The notes below the pieces were generated by a model. That model worked only from the letters and a program-made list of their open reading frames with translations, was not told where the DNA came from and searched no databases. Both the position numbers and the translations under genes were made by a program. Below are positions 15,589-25,040 of a stretch of DNA of 64,000 nt, in pieces. The stretch covers positions 5,048,304 to 5,112,303 of the forward strand of contig NZ_KB890024.1 of assembly GCF_000372965.1 (NCBI RefSeq). The letters run 5' to 3'. The stretch comes from Hoeflea sp. 108. Its GTDB lineage: Bacteria; Pseudomonadota; Alphaproteobacteria; Rhizobiales; Rhizobiaceae. Numbering within the stretch: position 1 is the stretch's first letter; each line of letters starts with the position of its first letter.

Positions 15589-16126
15589 CGAGCGTCTCAA
15601 CCACGAAGTTGTGGTTGGTGTAGACGCAGATGTCGGCCGCGATCTGCATCGCCTTGCGGGCGATCTCCTCGGCGTCCTTGTCGGTGTCCATCAGCGCGCG
15701 GGCCGCGGCCAGCGCATAGTTGCCGCCCGAGCCGATGGCCATGACGCCATGTTCGGGTTCCAGCACGTCGCCGGTGCCGGTCAGCGCCAGCGACACGTTC
15801 TTGTCGGCCACCAGCATCATAGCCTCGAGGCGGCGCAGATAACGGTCGGTGCGCCAGTCCTTGGCGAGTTCGACGCAGGCGCGCGTCAGCTGGTCGGGAT
15901 ATTGCTCGAGCTTGGCTTCGAGCCTTTCGAGAAGGGTGAAGGCGTCGGCCGTGGCGCCGGCAAAGCCGGCGATCACATTGCCCTTGCCGAGGCGGCGGAC
16001 CTTCCTTGCGTTGCCCTTCATGACGGTCTGGCCGAGGCTCACCTGGCCGTCGCCGGCGATGACCACCTTGCCGCCCTTGCGCACTGTCACAATTGTAGTG
16101 GCGTGCATGCTCTGTTCGTTGGACAT
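15578..16126 (-). CDS. hslV: ATP-dependent protease peptidase subunit HslV
   Basis: HslV is the threonine peptidase of the HslVU complex. The 182-residue precursor starts MSNEQSMHATTIVTVRKGG; processing should expose the catalytic Thr of the TTIVTVRK segment. The DGQVSLGQT and GNVIAGFAGATADAFTL motifs follow, then GSGGNYALAAARAL. The ATG at 16126 has a GGAG ribosome site 7 bases upstream. It is the first gene of a leftward operon and is divergent from hisB across a 191-bp gap, which should hold its promoter. I did not see a convincing heat-shock promoter there by eye. Confidence 0.96.
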   Translation of the reverse strand: MSNEQSMHATTIVTVRKGGKVVIAGDGQVSLGQTVMKGNARKVRRLGKGNVIAGFAGATADAFTLLERLEAKLEQYPDQLTRACVELAKDWRTDRYLRRLEAMMLVADKNVSLALTGTGDVLEPEHGVMAIGSGGNYALAAARALMDTDKDAEEIARKAMQIAADICVYTNHNFVVETLDAE

Positions 16127-16317
16127 ATGTTTCTCCGATGGCACGCGGCCCCTTCCAGGCGGCTCGCGCGTTACGAGTGGAAGTTCGACCTTATGTATGA
16201 CGCGGCGCAAGGAATGCAAATCGCCATGCCGCATGACGAAATGCCCTTTCGTGGCAATTGGCAATCGGCCGATCATGCTGTTATTAGGCAGTCAATTTTG
16301 AGGACAAGGATCCGCCA

Positions 16318-16917
16318 ATGGCCCCCCGTTCCGCCGAAGTCAGCCGCAAGACCAAGGAAACCGAGATTTCGGTTTCGGTCCATGTCGACGGCACCGGCCG
16401 TTCGGAAATGGCGACCGGCGTCGGCTTCTTCGACCATATGCTCGACCAGCTTTCCAGACATTCGCTGATCGACATGAAGGTGTCCGCCAAGGGCGACCTG
16501 CATATCGACGACCACCACACTGTCGAGGATTGCGGCATCGCAATTGGCCAGGCGCTGTCCAAGGCGCTGGGCGAGCGTCGCGGCATCATGCGCTACGCCT
16601 CGATCGACCTCGCCATGGACGAGACGCTGACGCGCGCCGCCATCGACGTATCGGGCCGGCCGTTCCTGGTCTGGAACGTCAATTTCTCGGCCCCCAAGAT
16701 CGGCACCTTCGACACCGAGCTGGTGCGCGAATTCTTCCAGGCGCTGGCCCAGAACGCCGGCATCACGCTGCACGTCACCAACCATTACGGTGCCAACAAC
16801 CATCATATCGCCGAAACCTGCTTCAAGGCTGTGGCGCGCGCGCTGCGCATGGCCCTTGAAAGCGATCCGCGCCAGCCTGACGCAGTACCCTCGACCAAGG
16901 GCAGCCTGAAGGGATAG
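16318..16917 (+). CDS. hisB: Imidazoleglycerol-phosphate dehydratase
   Basis: HisB converts imidazole-glycerol phosphate to imidazole-acetol phosphate in histidine synthesis. The 199-residue monofunctional enzyme has the metal-binding motifs FFDHMLDQLSRHS, DDHHTVEDCGI and NNHHIAETCFK. The N-terminal ETEISVSVHVDGTG strand is typical. The ATG at 16318 has an AAGGA site 7 bases upstream. It opens a rightward cluster with DUF2628, hisH, DUF1330, hisA, hisF and hisE. Confidence 0.96.
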   Translation: MAPRSAEVSRKTKETEISVSVHVDGTGRSEMATGVGFFDHMLDQLSRHSLIDMKVSAKGDLHIDDHHTVEDCGIAIGQALSKALGERRGIMRYASIDLAMDETLTRAAIDVSGRPFLVWNVNFSAPKIGTFDTELVREFFQALAQNAGITLHVTNHYGANNHHIAETCFKAVARALRMALESDPRQPDAVPSTKGSLKG

Positions 16918-16919
16918 CT

Positions 16920-17402
16920 ATGGCCATCCATGTCGTCATGGAGCCGCCTGCCTCGGCAGGAAAAAACGCTTCGGAAAGTGCCGTCTTCATTCGCGACGGT
17001 TTTTACTTCTTCGGCTTCATCGCCCCGGTTCTGTGGATGCTGTGGCATCGTCTCTGGGTCCTTGCGGCGGTGACCTTCGCGGTCACCCTCGCGCTGGGTG
17101 CATTTGGCGAGTGGGCCGGGCTGATCGCGGCCGTGCCGCTGTTGTCGCTGCTCATCTCGCTCTATGTCGGCCTTGACGGCGGTGCGCTCAGGGTCGCCGC
17201 CCTGCGCCGCGCTGGCTGGCGCCAGTGGGGGGTGATCGAGGCCGACACCATCGAGGACGCCGAGATGCGCTACCTCTATGCGGCCGACGACGTGGCCGAA
17301 GAAGCGCAGCCGGCACCCGTAGCCATCCCTCCCTCAGCTGCACCGCGCCCGCAAACCTCGGGTGCAGCGCTCGGCCTCCTGCACTATCCCGGAAGAAACT
17401 GA
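16920..17402 (+). CDS. DUF2628 domain membrane protein
   Basis: The 160-residue protein has a soluble head with FIRDGFYFFGFIAPVLWMLWHRLW (residues 23-46, first membrane segment), two further hydrophobic segments to about residue 90, then DGGALRVAALRRAGW and an acidic, Ala/Pro-rich tail. This is the DUF2628 pattern. It starts two bases after the hisB stop and ends just before hisH, so it is part of the histidine operon. In this order DUF2628 between hisB and hisH recurs, but it has no known role in histidine synthesis. Confidence 0.88.
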   Translation: MAIHVVMEPPASAGKNASESAVFIRDGFYFFGFIAPVLWMLWHRLWVLAAVTFAVTLALGAFGEWAGLIAAVPLLSLLISLYVGLDGGALRVAALRRAGWRQWGVIEADTIEDAEMRYLYAADDVAEEAQPAPVAIPPSAAPRPQTSGAALGLLHYPGRN

Positions 17403-17403
17403 C

Positions 17404-18054
17404 ATGCGCGTTGCGATCATCGACTACGGTTCGGGCAATCTGCGCTCGGCAACCAAGGCCTTCGAACGTGCCGCCCGCGAGGCCGGCATTGCGGCGGAGA
17501 TCGACCTCACCGCGGACGCCGATCGCGTCTTGACTGCCGATCGCATCGTACTTCCCGGCGTCGGCGCCTATGCCGATTGCGCCCGTGGCCTGCGCGCCGT
17601 CGACGGCATGTGGGAGGCAGTCGAGGAGGTCGCCATCCGCAAGGCGCATCCCTTCCTCGGCATCTGCGTCGGCATGCAGCTGATGTCCGAACGCGGGCTG
17701 GAAAAGACCGTCACTGAGGGCTTCGGCTGGATCGCTGGCGACGTCAAGGAGATCACGCCGACCGACCCGACGCTGAAGATCCCGCAGATCGGCTGGAACA
17801 CGATTCACGTGAAACACGACCACCCGGTCTTCGACGGCATCGCCACAGGGCCGCAGGGACTGCACGCCTATTTCGTGCATTCCTATCATCTCGACGCGAC
17901 CAAAGAAAAAGAGGTGCTGGCCGTTGCCGACTATGGCGGCCGGGTCACTGCGGCTGTCGCGCGCGACAATCTTGTCGGCACCCAGTTTCATCCCGAAAAA
18001 AGCCAGGCGCTTGGCCTCGGCCTCATTGCCAACTTCCTGAGGTGGAAGCCATGA
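17404..18054 (+). CDS. hisH: Imidazole glycerol phosphate synthase, glutamine amidotransferase subunit
   Basis: HisH hydrolyses glutamine and passes ammonia to HisF, which makes imidazole-glycerol phosphate and AICAR. The 216-residue protein has YGSGNLRSA near residue 8, the LPGVGAYADC oxyanion region, the nucleophile Cys88 in GICVGMQLM, and the FHPEKSQALG motif with the catalytic His and Glu. The ATG at 17404 is one base after the DUF2628 stop. The 3' end overlaps the DUF1330 start by 4 bp. HisF is encoded three genes downstream. Confidence 0.96.
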   Translation: MRVAIIDYGSGNLRSATKAFERAAREAGIAAEIDLTADADRVLTADRIVLPGVGAYADCARGLRAVDGMWEAVEEVAIRKAHPFLGICVGMQLMSERGLEKTVTEGFGWIAGDVKEITPTDPTLKIPQIGWNTIHVKHDHPVFDGIATGPQGLHAYFVHSYHLDATKEKEVLAVADYGGRVTAAVARDNLVGTQFHPEKSQALGLGLIANFLRWKP

Positions 18055-18344
18055 CGACGAAGAAGGCCTACTGGATGGCGATGATCGAGATCACCAACCC
18101 CGACGCCTATCCCGCCTACATCGCGGCCAATCTTGCGGCGATCGCTCCTTACGGTGCCAAGCTTCTGGTGCGCGGTGGCCAGTACGACCAGCCGGAAGGA
18201 CCGACCGGCAACCGCCATGTCCTGGTCGAATTCGAATCCTACGAGCAGGCGATCGCCTGCTATCACTCCCCCGCTTACCAGGAGGTGGTGAAGCTTCGCC
18301 ACGCCGCCTCCGTCGGCAAGTTCGTCATCGTCGAAGGCGTCTGA
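18051..18344 (+). CDS. DUF1330 domain protein
   Basis: The 97-residue protein has the DUF1330 fold, a small dimeric alpha/beta-barrel type: KAYWMAMIEITNPDAYPAYIAAN at the start, then LVRGGQYDQPEG and LVEFESYEQAIACYHSPAYQE. The ATG at 18051 overlaps the hisH stop (ATGA), and hisA starts two bases after its end. Its function is unknown. Its tight coupling inside the his operon suggests co-expression, not necessarily a histidine function. Confidence 0.88.
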   Translation: MTTKKAYWMAMIEITNPDAYPAYIAANLAAIAPYGAKLLVRGGQYDQPEGPTGNRHVLVEFESYEQAIACYHSPAYQEVVKLRHAASVGKFVIVEGV

Positions 18345-18346
18345 GC

Positions 18347-19111
18347 ATGATCCTTTTCCCCGCCATCGACCTCAAGGATGGCCAGTGCGTGCGCCTCAAG
18401 CTCGGCGACATGGACCAGGCGACCGTCTACAACAACGATCCCGGCGCGCAGGCGAAAGCCTTCGAAGACCAGGGCTTCGAATGGCTGCATGTGGTTGACC
18501 TCAACGGCGCCTTCGCCGGCGAGAGCGTCAACGGTTCGGCCGTCGAGGCGATCCTCAAGGCGACGAAGAACCCGGTCCAGCTCGGCGGTGGCATCCGCAC
18601 GCTCGCCCATATCGAGAGCTGGCTGGACAAGGGTCTTGCCCGCGTCATCCTCGGCACTGTCGCCGTGCGCGACTCCGAGCTGGTCAAGGAAGCTTGCAAA
18701 AAATTCCCGGGCAAGGTCGCCGTCGGTATCGACGCCAAGGGCGGCAAGGTTGCCGTCGAGGGCTGGGCCGAAGCGTCCAGCCTCGGCGTCGTTGAACTCG
18801 CCAGGAAGTTCGAGGGTGCCGGCGTTGCCGCCATCATCTACACCGACATCGACCGCGACGGCGTTCTGGCCGGCATCAACTGGGATTCGACCATCGACCT
18901 CGCCGAGGCCGTCTCGATCCCCGTCATTGCCTCGGGCGGCCTCGCCTCGCTTGCCGACATCGTGCGTATGACCATGCCCGACGCCAGGAAGCTCGAAGGC
19001 GCGATCTCCGGCCGTGCGCTCTATGACGGCCGCATCGACCCGGCGCAGGCGCTTGCCATCCTCAGTGGCACGCTCAAGCCCGAGGCCGGATTGTTCGAGG
19101 GACGCCCATGA
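18347..19111 (+). CDS. hisA: Phosphoribosylformimino-AICAR ribotide isomerase
   Basis: HisA performs the Amadori isomerisation of ProFAR to PRFAR. The 254-residue beta/alpha barrel has the first catalytic Asp in FPAIDLKDGQCVRLKLGD, the phosphate loops QLGGGIRT near residue 79 and ASGGLAS near residue 203, and YTDIDRDGVLAG with the second catalytic Asp region. Length is standard. It overlaps hisF by the ATGA arrangement. Confidence 0.96.
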   Translation: MILFPAIDLKDGQCVRLKLGDMDQATVYNNDPGAQAKAFEDQGFEWLHVVDLNGAFAGESVNGSAVEAILKATKNPVQLGGGIRTLAHIESWLDKGLARVILGTVAVRDSELVKEACKKFPGKVAVGIDAKGGKVAVEGWAEASSLGVVELARKFEGAGVAAIIYTDIDRDGVLAGINWDSTIDLAEAVSIPVIASGGLASLADIVRMTMPDARKLEGAISGRALYDGRIDPAQALAILSGTLKPEAGLFEGRP

Positions 19112-19893
19112 CTCTCAAAGCTCGAGTTATTCCGTGCCTGGACGTGAAGGATGGCCGCGTCGTCAAGGGCGTCAACTTCGTCGATCTCATCGACGCGGGC
19201 GATCCGGTCGAGGCCGCCAAGGCCTATGACGCCGCCGGTGCCGATGAGCTTTGCTTCCTCGACATCACCGCCTCGTCCGACAACCGCGAGACCATCTTCG
19301 ACGTCGTCGCCCGCACCGCCGAGCAGTGCTTCATGCCGCTGACCGTCGGCGGCGGCGTGCGCCAGGTCGCCGACATCCGCAGGCTTCTCTTGGCCGGCGC
19401 CGACAAGGTCTCGATCAACACGGCGGCGGTGAAGAACCCATCCTTCGTTGCCGAGGCCGCCGACAAGTTCGGCAACCAGTGCATCGTCGTCGCCATCGAC
19501 GCCAAGAAGGTTTCCGAGGCCAACGAGGCCGACCGCTGGGAAATCTTCACCCATGGTGGCCGCGAGCGCACCGGCATCGACGCCGTCGAATTCGCCCGCA
19601 AGGTCGTCGACCTCGGCGCCGGCGAAATCCTGTTGACCTCGATGGACCGCGACGGCACCAAGATCGGCTACGACATCGCCCTCACCCGGGCCGTGGCGGA
19701 CGCCGTGCGTGCGCCCGTCATCGCCTCGGGCGGCGTCGGCAACCTCGACCACATGGTCGCAGGCATCCGTGATGGCCACGCCACGGCCGTGCTTGCCGCC
19801 TCGATCTTTCATTTCGGCACCTACACCATTGCCGAGGCCAAGGCACACATGGCAAAAGCAGGCCTGCCCATGCGGCTCGATCCTATTGGCTGA
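19108..19893 (+). CDS. hisF: Imidazole glycerol phosphate synthase, cyclase subunit
   Basis: HisF takes ammonia from HisH and converts PRFAR to imidazole-glycerol phosphate and AICAR. The 261-residue barrel has the catalytic Asp12 in IPCLDVKDGRVVKGVNF, the VGGGVRQ phosphate loop, the IDAKK strand with the second catalytic Asp, LTSMDRDGTKIGYD, and the SGGVGN loop. It is coupled to hisA by a 4-bp overlap and followed by hisE after 12 bases. Confidence 0.96.
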   Translation: MTLKARVIPCLDVKDGRVVKGVNFVDLIDAGDPVEAAKAYDAAGADELCFLDITASSDNRETIFDVVARTAEQCFMPLTVGGGVRQVADIRRLLLAGADKVSINTAAVKNPSFVAEAADKFGNQCIVVAIDAKKVSEANEADRWEIFTHGGRERTGIDAVEFARKVVDLGAGEILLTSMDRDGTKIGYDIALTRAVADAVRAPVIASGGVGNLDHMVAGIRDGHATAVLAASIFHFGTYTIAEAKAHMAKAGLPMRLDPIG

Positions 19894-19905
19894 CCTGCCG
19901 AGGCA

Positions 19906-20235
19906 ATGATGACTGCATTTACCCTTTCTGATCTCGAAAAGATCGTCGCCCAGCGCGCCCGTTCGGGTGACACCAATTCCTGGACCGCCAAGCTCTACCA
20001 GTCGGGCATGGAGCGGGCGGCCAAGAAGCTCGGCGAAGAGGCGGTGGAGACCGTCATCGCCGCCGTCAAGGGCGACGACACCGCGCTCGTTTCGGAAAGC
20101 GCCGATCTCCTTTATCATTGGCTCGTCGTGCTTGCCGTCGCCGGCATCCCGATGACGGAAGTGATGGACGAGCTCGAGCGCCGCACCGCCCAGTCGGGCA
20201 TCGCCGAGAAGGCCTCGCGCAAGAACGAGGGCTGA
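19906..20235 (+). CDS. hisE: Phosphoribosyl-ATP pyrophosphatase
   Basis: HisE hydrolyses phosphoribosyl-ATP to phosphoribosyl-AMP, the second step of histidine synthesis. The 109-residue all-helical protein (MazG-like fold) has SWTAKLYQSGMERAAKKLGEEAVETVIAA with the conserved metal-binding Glu residues, and SESADLLYHWLVVLA with the EXXD pattern. The first two codons are both ATG, so the start may be 19906 or 19909. It ends the histidine cluster; coaA follows 29 bases later. Confidence 0.94.
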   Translation: MMTAFTLSDLEKIVAQRARSGDTNSWTAKLYQSGMERAAKKLGEEAVETVIAAVKGDDTALVSESADLLYHWLVVLAVAGIPMTEVMDELERRTAQSGIAEKASRKNEG

Positions 20236-20264
20236 CCTTGGTCGGCCGCCGCAGGGAACAGTCG

Positions 20265-21227
20265 ATGGATCAGCTCGCACCGACGGACAAGTACTCGCCC
20301 TACTGGTTCTTCTCCGCCGAGCATTGGGCGGGTTTCGGCGCCGACATGTCGATGACGCTGACCGCCGACGAGGTCAGGCGGCTGAGTTCGATGTACGAGC
20401 CGATCGACCTCGAGGAAGTCCGGCGCATCTACCTGTCGCTGTCGCGACTGCTTTCGGCCCATGTCGAAACCAGCCAGCAGCTGTTCCGCCAGCGCCAGCG
20501 CTTCTTCAATTCGGAGAAGAAAGGCACCAAGACGCCCTTCATCATCGGCATGGCGGGCTCCGTCGCCGTCGGCAAGTCGACCACGGCGCGCATTCTCAAG
20601 GAGCTGCTCACCCGATGGCCGTCGAGCCCGAAGGTCGATCTGGTCACGACGGACGGCTTCCTCTATCCCAACGAGGTCCTGCGCCGCGACAACCTGATGG
20701 AGCGCAAGGGTTTTCCCGACAGCTACGATGTCGGGGCGCTGCTGCGTTTCCTCTCGGGCATCAAGTCGGGCCAGCCCAATGTGCGGGCTCCCGTCTATTC
20801 GCACCTGACCTACGACGTCATCCCCGGTGAGTTCGTCACCGTCGACCGACCCGACATCCTGATCTTCGAAGGCATCAACGTGCTGCAGCCGCGCGAACTG
20901 CCCAAAGACGGCAAGTTCGTGCCCTTCGTCTCCGACTTCTTCGATTTCTCGATCTATATCGACGCCGACGAGCAGATCATCCACGAGTGGTACATCGACC
21001 GCTTCATGCGGCTGCGCGAGACGGCGTTCCGCAATCCGCAGTCCTTCTTCCATCGCTATTCGCAGCTGTCGGAAGATGCGGCGCGCGCCATCGCCGAGGG
21101 GCTCTGGGCCAACATCAACCTCAAGAACCTGCGTGAGAACATTCTTCCAACGCGCCCGCGCGCCGACCTGATCCTCAAGAAGGGTGCCGGCCACCTTGTC
21201 GAGGAAGTGGCGATCCGCAAACTCTAG
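20265..21227 (+). CDS. coaA: Pantothenate kinase (type I)
   Basis: CoaA phosphorylates pantothenate, the first and controlling step of coenzyme A synthesis. The 320-residue protein has the N-terminal YSPYWFFSAEHWAGF region, the P-loop GSVAVGKST at residues 98-106, LVTTDGFLYPNEVL, and the DFFDFSIYIDADE segment. The length matches E. coli type I enzymes. The ATG at 20265 has an AGGGA site 8 bases upstream; longer frames overlap hisE. It is the last gene of the rightward his run and is convergent with alkB. Confidence 0.95.
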   Translation: MDQLAPTDKYSPYWFFSAEHWAGFGADMSMTLTADEVRRLSSMYEPIDLEEVRRIYLSLSRLLSAHVETSQQLFRQRQRFFNSEKKGTKTPFIIGMAGSVAVGKSTTARILKELLTRWPSSPKVDLVTTDGFLYPNEVLRRDNLMERKGFPDSYDVGALLRFLSGIKSGQPNVRAPVYSHLTYDVIPGEFVTVDRPDILIFEGINVLQPRELPKDGKFVPFVSDFFDFSIYIDADEQIIHEWYIDRFMRLRETAFRNPQSFFHRYSQLSEDAARAIAEGLWANINLKNLRENILPTRPRADLILKKGAGHLVEEVAIRKL

Positions 21228-21242
21228 AGCTTCGCCGACCCG

Positions 21243-21866
21243 TCACGCTGGCTTCGTCACCCGTCTCAGCGTCAGATTGATCCGCCCGCCCTGCTTCAGC
21301 AGGGCCGAGGTCATCGGATAAATGCGGTCGACGCCGTGGAAGGCGAGCCGACCCTCCCCGCCCAGCACCACCACGTCGCCGCTTTCCAGCCGGAAGGATA
21401 CCGTGCGGTCGTCGCGCCGGCTGCCGCCGACACGGAACAGGCAGGCATCTCCCAGCGACACCGAAACCACGGGTGCTTCGAACTCCTGCTCGTCGCGATC
21501 CTGGTGCAGGCCCATCTTGGCCGCGTCGGTGTAGAAATTGACCAGGCAAGCCTCGGGCGGGTGGCGATAGCCGGAGACCTCACGCCACAATGCCATCAAC
21601 GCTTCGGGAATTGGCGGCCAGGGGTCGCCCGTCACCGGGTGCTCGGGTTGGTAGCGATAGCCACGATCCTGGTCGGTGACCCAGCCAAGCGAGCCGCAAT
21701 TGGTCATGCGCACGCTCATCGGCTTGCCGGTGCGCGGCATTTCGGGAGTGTACAGCGGCGCTGCCTTCACCACCTCGCGCATGCTCTCGACCAGCCCTTC
21801 CTGCACCTCGCGGCTGAGAAAGCCGGGCATGTGGCGGACGCCTTTGGGAAGCACGAGCACGTTCAA
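21243..21866 (-). CDS. alkB: AlkB-type 2-oxoglutarate/iron(II) dioxygenase
   Basis: AlkB enzymes reverse N-alkyl damage on DNA or RNA by oxidative dealkylation. The protein has the MRMTNCGSLGWVTD segment, CLVNFYTDAAKMGLHQDRDE with the HxD iron motif, VSVSLGDACLFRVGG, and RLAFHGVDRIYP with the distal His and then RINLTLRRV with the 2-oxoglutarate-binding Arg. I suggest the TTG at 21866 (MNVLVLPKGVRHMPGF), giving 207 residues, because longer starts run through a terminator hairpin of the upstream lysM gene (21912-21935). The exact start is uncertain. It is convergent with coaA. Confidence 0.88.
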   Translation of the reverse strand: MNVLVLPKGVRHMPGFLSREVQEGLVESMREVVKAAPLYTPEMPRTGKPMSVRMTNCGSLGWVTDQDRGYRYQPEHPVTGDPWPPIPEALMALWREVSGYRHPPEACLVNFYTDAAKMGLHQDRDEQEFEAPVVSVSLGDACLFRVGGSRRDDRTVSFRLESGDVVVLGGEGRLAFHGVDRIYPMTSALLKQGGRINLTLRRVTKPA

Positions 21867-21903
21867 GCTGCCTCGTTGATCTGGCCATCCAGATTGCCAC
21901 CGG

Positions 21904-21935
21904 AAAAGCAAAACGGCGACCCGAAAGCCGCCGTT
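21904..21935 (-). terminator. Intrinsic terminator of the BON-LysM gene
   Basis: AACGGCG (21912-21918) pairs with CGCCGTT (21929-21935) around a 10-base loop. Read on the reverse strand, it lies 22 bases after the lysM stop and is followed by TTTGCTTTTCC. The hairpin lies within the upstream extension of the alkB frame, which argues against a long AlkB N-terminus. Confidence 0.75.
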
Positions 21936-21957
21936 CCGCATCGAATGAAATTTCGGG

Positions 21958-22476
21958 TCAGGCCGTCGCGATATCGGGAATGCGCAGCACCTGGCCGGGA
22001 TAGATCTTGTCGGGATGCGTCAGCATCGGCTTGTTGGCCTCGAAGATGACGGTGTATTTCGAAGCCTTGCCCTTGCCGTACTGGGCCTCGGCGATTTTCG
22101 ACAGGTTGTCGCCCTTCTTGACCGTATAGAACACCGGCGCCTTGGCTGGCGTCGCCGCCTTGACCAGTTCGGTCATGTCGACCTTGCCGTCGAGCTTGAG
22201 CCCTGAGTCCGGCGCCACGACCTTGAGTTCGTCCGCCTGCACCTTGGAGACGCCGAGCGTGTTGCCGACGGCGATGACCGCCTTTTCGAAGATCGACTGG
22301 TCCTTGACCACGCCGGTCAGCACGGCGGTGTCGCCCTTGACCACGACCTGCACGTTGTCGGTGCCTAGTTTATGAGAATCGAGCTCTTTCTTCAGCGTGT
22401 CGGCCGTCGGCGCCTCTTCTTCACCGCCGAAGCCAAGCTTCTTGCCGACATTCTTGACGAAATCGAACATGCCCAT
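21958..22476 (-). CDS. lysM: BON and LysM domain protein (Kbp/YgaU-like)
   Basis: The 172-residue protein has a short head (MGMFDFVKNVGKKLGFGG), a BON domain at about residues 25-90, and a C-terminal LysM domain at 115-168 (VFYTVKKGDNLSKIAEAQYGK ... YPGQVLRIP). E. coli Kbp (YgaU) has the same order and binds potassium ions. No signal peptide is visible, as in Kbp. The ATG at 22476 has a GGGAG site upstream. It is a single-gene unit with its own terminator. Potassium binding is inferred from the family only. Confidence 0.87.
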   Translation of the reverse strand: MGMFDFVKNVGKKLGFGGEEEAPTADTLKKELDSHKLGTDNVQVVVKGDTAVLTGVVKDQSIFEKAVIAVGNTLGVSKVQADELKVVAPDSGLKLDGKVDMTELVKAATPAKAPVFYTVKKGDNLSKIAEAQYGKGKASKYTVIFEANKPMLTHPDKIYPGQVLRIPDIATA

Positions 22477-22547
22477 CCTTGGTCTCCCTTGCTGTGGCGT
22501 TCGCCGGAGCTTGGCATCTGCAAAAACAAATTGGAAGCAACTTCGAT

Positions 22548-22985
22548 CTAGTCGCCGTCGACACGCCCGCGAAGCTTCTTGACTGTCGAGCGCCCGGACT
22601 TGGTTTTCAACCTGCGCTCGACCGAACCTTTGGTCGGTTTGGTCTTCTTGCGGGGCGGCGGCGGTGGCTCGGCCGCCTTGGCCACAAGTGCGGTCAGCCT
22701 GGCGCGCGCATCGGCACGGTTCTGCTCCTGTGTCCGGTAGCGTCCGGCCTCGATGACGATGACGCCGTCCTTGGTCGCCTTCTGTCCCGCGAGCTTGATG
22801 GTGCGTTCGCGCACGCGCTCTGGCAGCCCCGGCGCATTCGCCGCGTCGAAGCGCAGTTGCACCGCGGTGGCCACCTTGTTGACGTTCTGGCCGCCCGGCC
22901 CCGAGGAGCGGATGAAGTTCTCCTCGAGGTCATCGGGATGGATGACCACGTCGTTGGCGATGATGATCTTGTCGTCGGCGCTCAT
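22548..22985 (-). CDS. arfB: Alternative ribosome-rescue peptidyl-tRNA hydrolase ArfB
   Basis: ArfB (YaeJ) releases nascent peptides from ribosomes stalled without a stop codon. The 145-residue protein has the GGQ motif in FIRSSGPGGQNVNKV (residues 24-38) and the basic C-terminal tail (KKTKPTKGSVERRLKTKSG) that enters the mRNA channel. The size separates it from full-length release factors. I use the ATG at 22985; the ATG at 22997 is an alternative. It lies between the LysM gene and the pckA terminator. Confidence 0.92.
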   Translation of the reverse strand: MSADDKIIIANDVVIHPDDLEENFIRSSGPGGQNVNKVATAVQLRFDAANAPGLPERVRERTIKLAGQKATKDGVIVIEAGRYRTQEQNRADARARLTALVAKAAEPPPPPRKKTKPTKGSVERRLKTKSGRSTVKKLRGRVDGD

Positions 22986-23013
22986 GCGCCAACTCATGCC
23001 GTGCTGGAGCGCA

Positions 23014-23046
23014 AAAGAAAAGGCCCGACACTTGGCCGGGCCTTTT
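23014..23046 (-). terminator. Intrinsic terminator of pckA
   Basis: AAGGCCCG (23020-23027) pairs with CGGGCCTT (23037-23044), with further A-T pairs outside. On the reverse strand the stem is followed by TTTTCTTTTG. It lies about 25 bases after the pckA stop and just upstream of arfB. Confidence 0.85.
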
Positions 23047-23070
23047 GGAACTTCTCGGGCGATGCCGGTT

Positions 23071-24681
<1,611 letters not shown>

Positions 24682-25040
24682 CTGGTGAAGCCTCGTTTCG
24701 CTTTGACGCCTATGTCCGGTCAACGGGCCGGACGCCGCAGTCCCGAGGGACTAAGGCAGGCTGAAACAGAAAAGATCAGCGATATCAAATCATTAATCGA
24801 TTTAAAAATTTTGAAAAATATCTAAATCGTTTAAATGATGGGGAACGACCAGCCGGCCCACACAAGATGGGCGGTTTTTTGTTCGAGCTTTGGCCTCACC
24901 GCCCCATATAAGACAGGCATTGGGCGTTGCGGTTGCGCTCCCCGCCTTCGGGGGGTATGCCACATTTTGTACCTAATTTGTCCTGCAAAAGCCCTGCTTC
25001 AAGCAGGAAGGGACACCCGCACATGAGGGAGCCGCTGGAA
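24682..25040. promoter_or_regulatory. Divergent pckA-chvI intergenic region
   Basis: This 359-bp gap should hold promoters for pckA (left) and chvI (right). The segment 24777-24840 is very AT-rich, with repeated ATTTAAA-, AAATATCTAAAT- and GTTTAAAT-like tracts. At 24853-24880 there is a terminator-like hairpin in the forward direction. Downstream of it I see no gene; two ATGs (25023, 25041) compete as the chvI start. ChvI autoregulation through this region is plausible but no binding motif was confirmed. Confidence 0.5.
24853..24880 (+). terminator. Terminator-like hairpin with T6 tract upstream of chvI
   Basis: CCGGCCCA (24853-24860) pairs with TGGGCGG (24868-24874), with one bulged G, and six Ts follow at 24875-24880. 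It faces the same way as chvI and lies about 160 bases before it. It is not downstream of any protein gene. It could end a small RNA or attenuate the chvI leader. Confidence 0.55.

Noticed and set aside
16127..16317. Heat-shock promoter for hslV
   Set aside because: Only partial matches to CTTGAA and CCATAT-type boxes with poor spacing were found on the reverse strand.
18226..18242. tRNA-like T-arm string (TCGAATTCGAATCC) near 18.2 kb
   Set aside because: It lies inside the DUF1330 gene and no acceptor or anticodon arms surround it.
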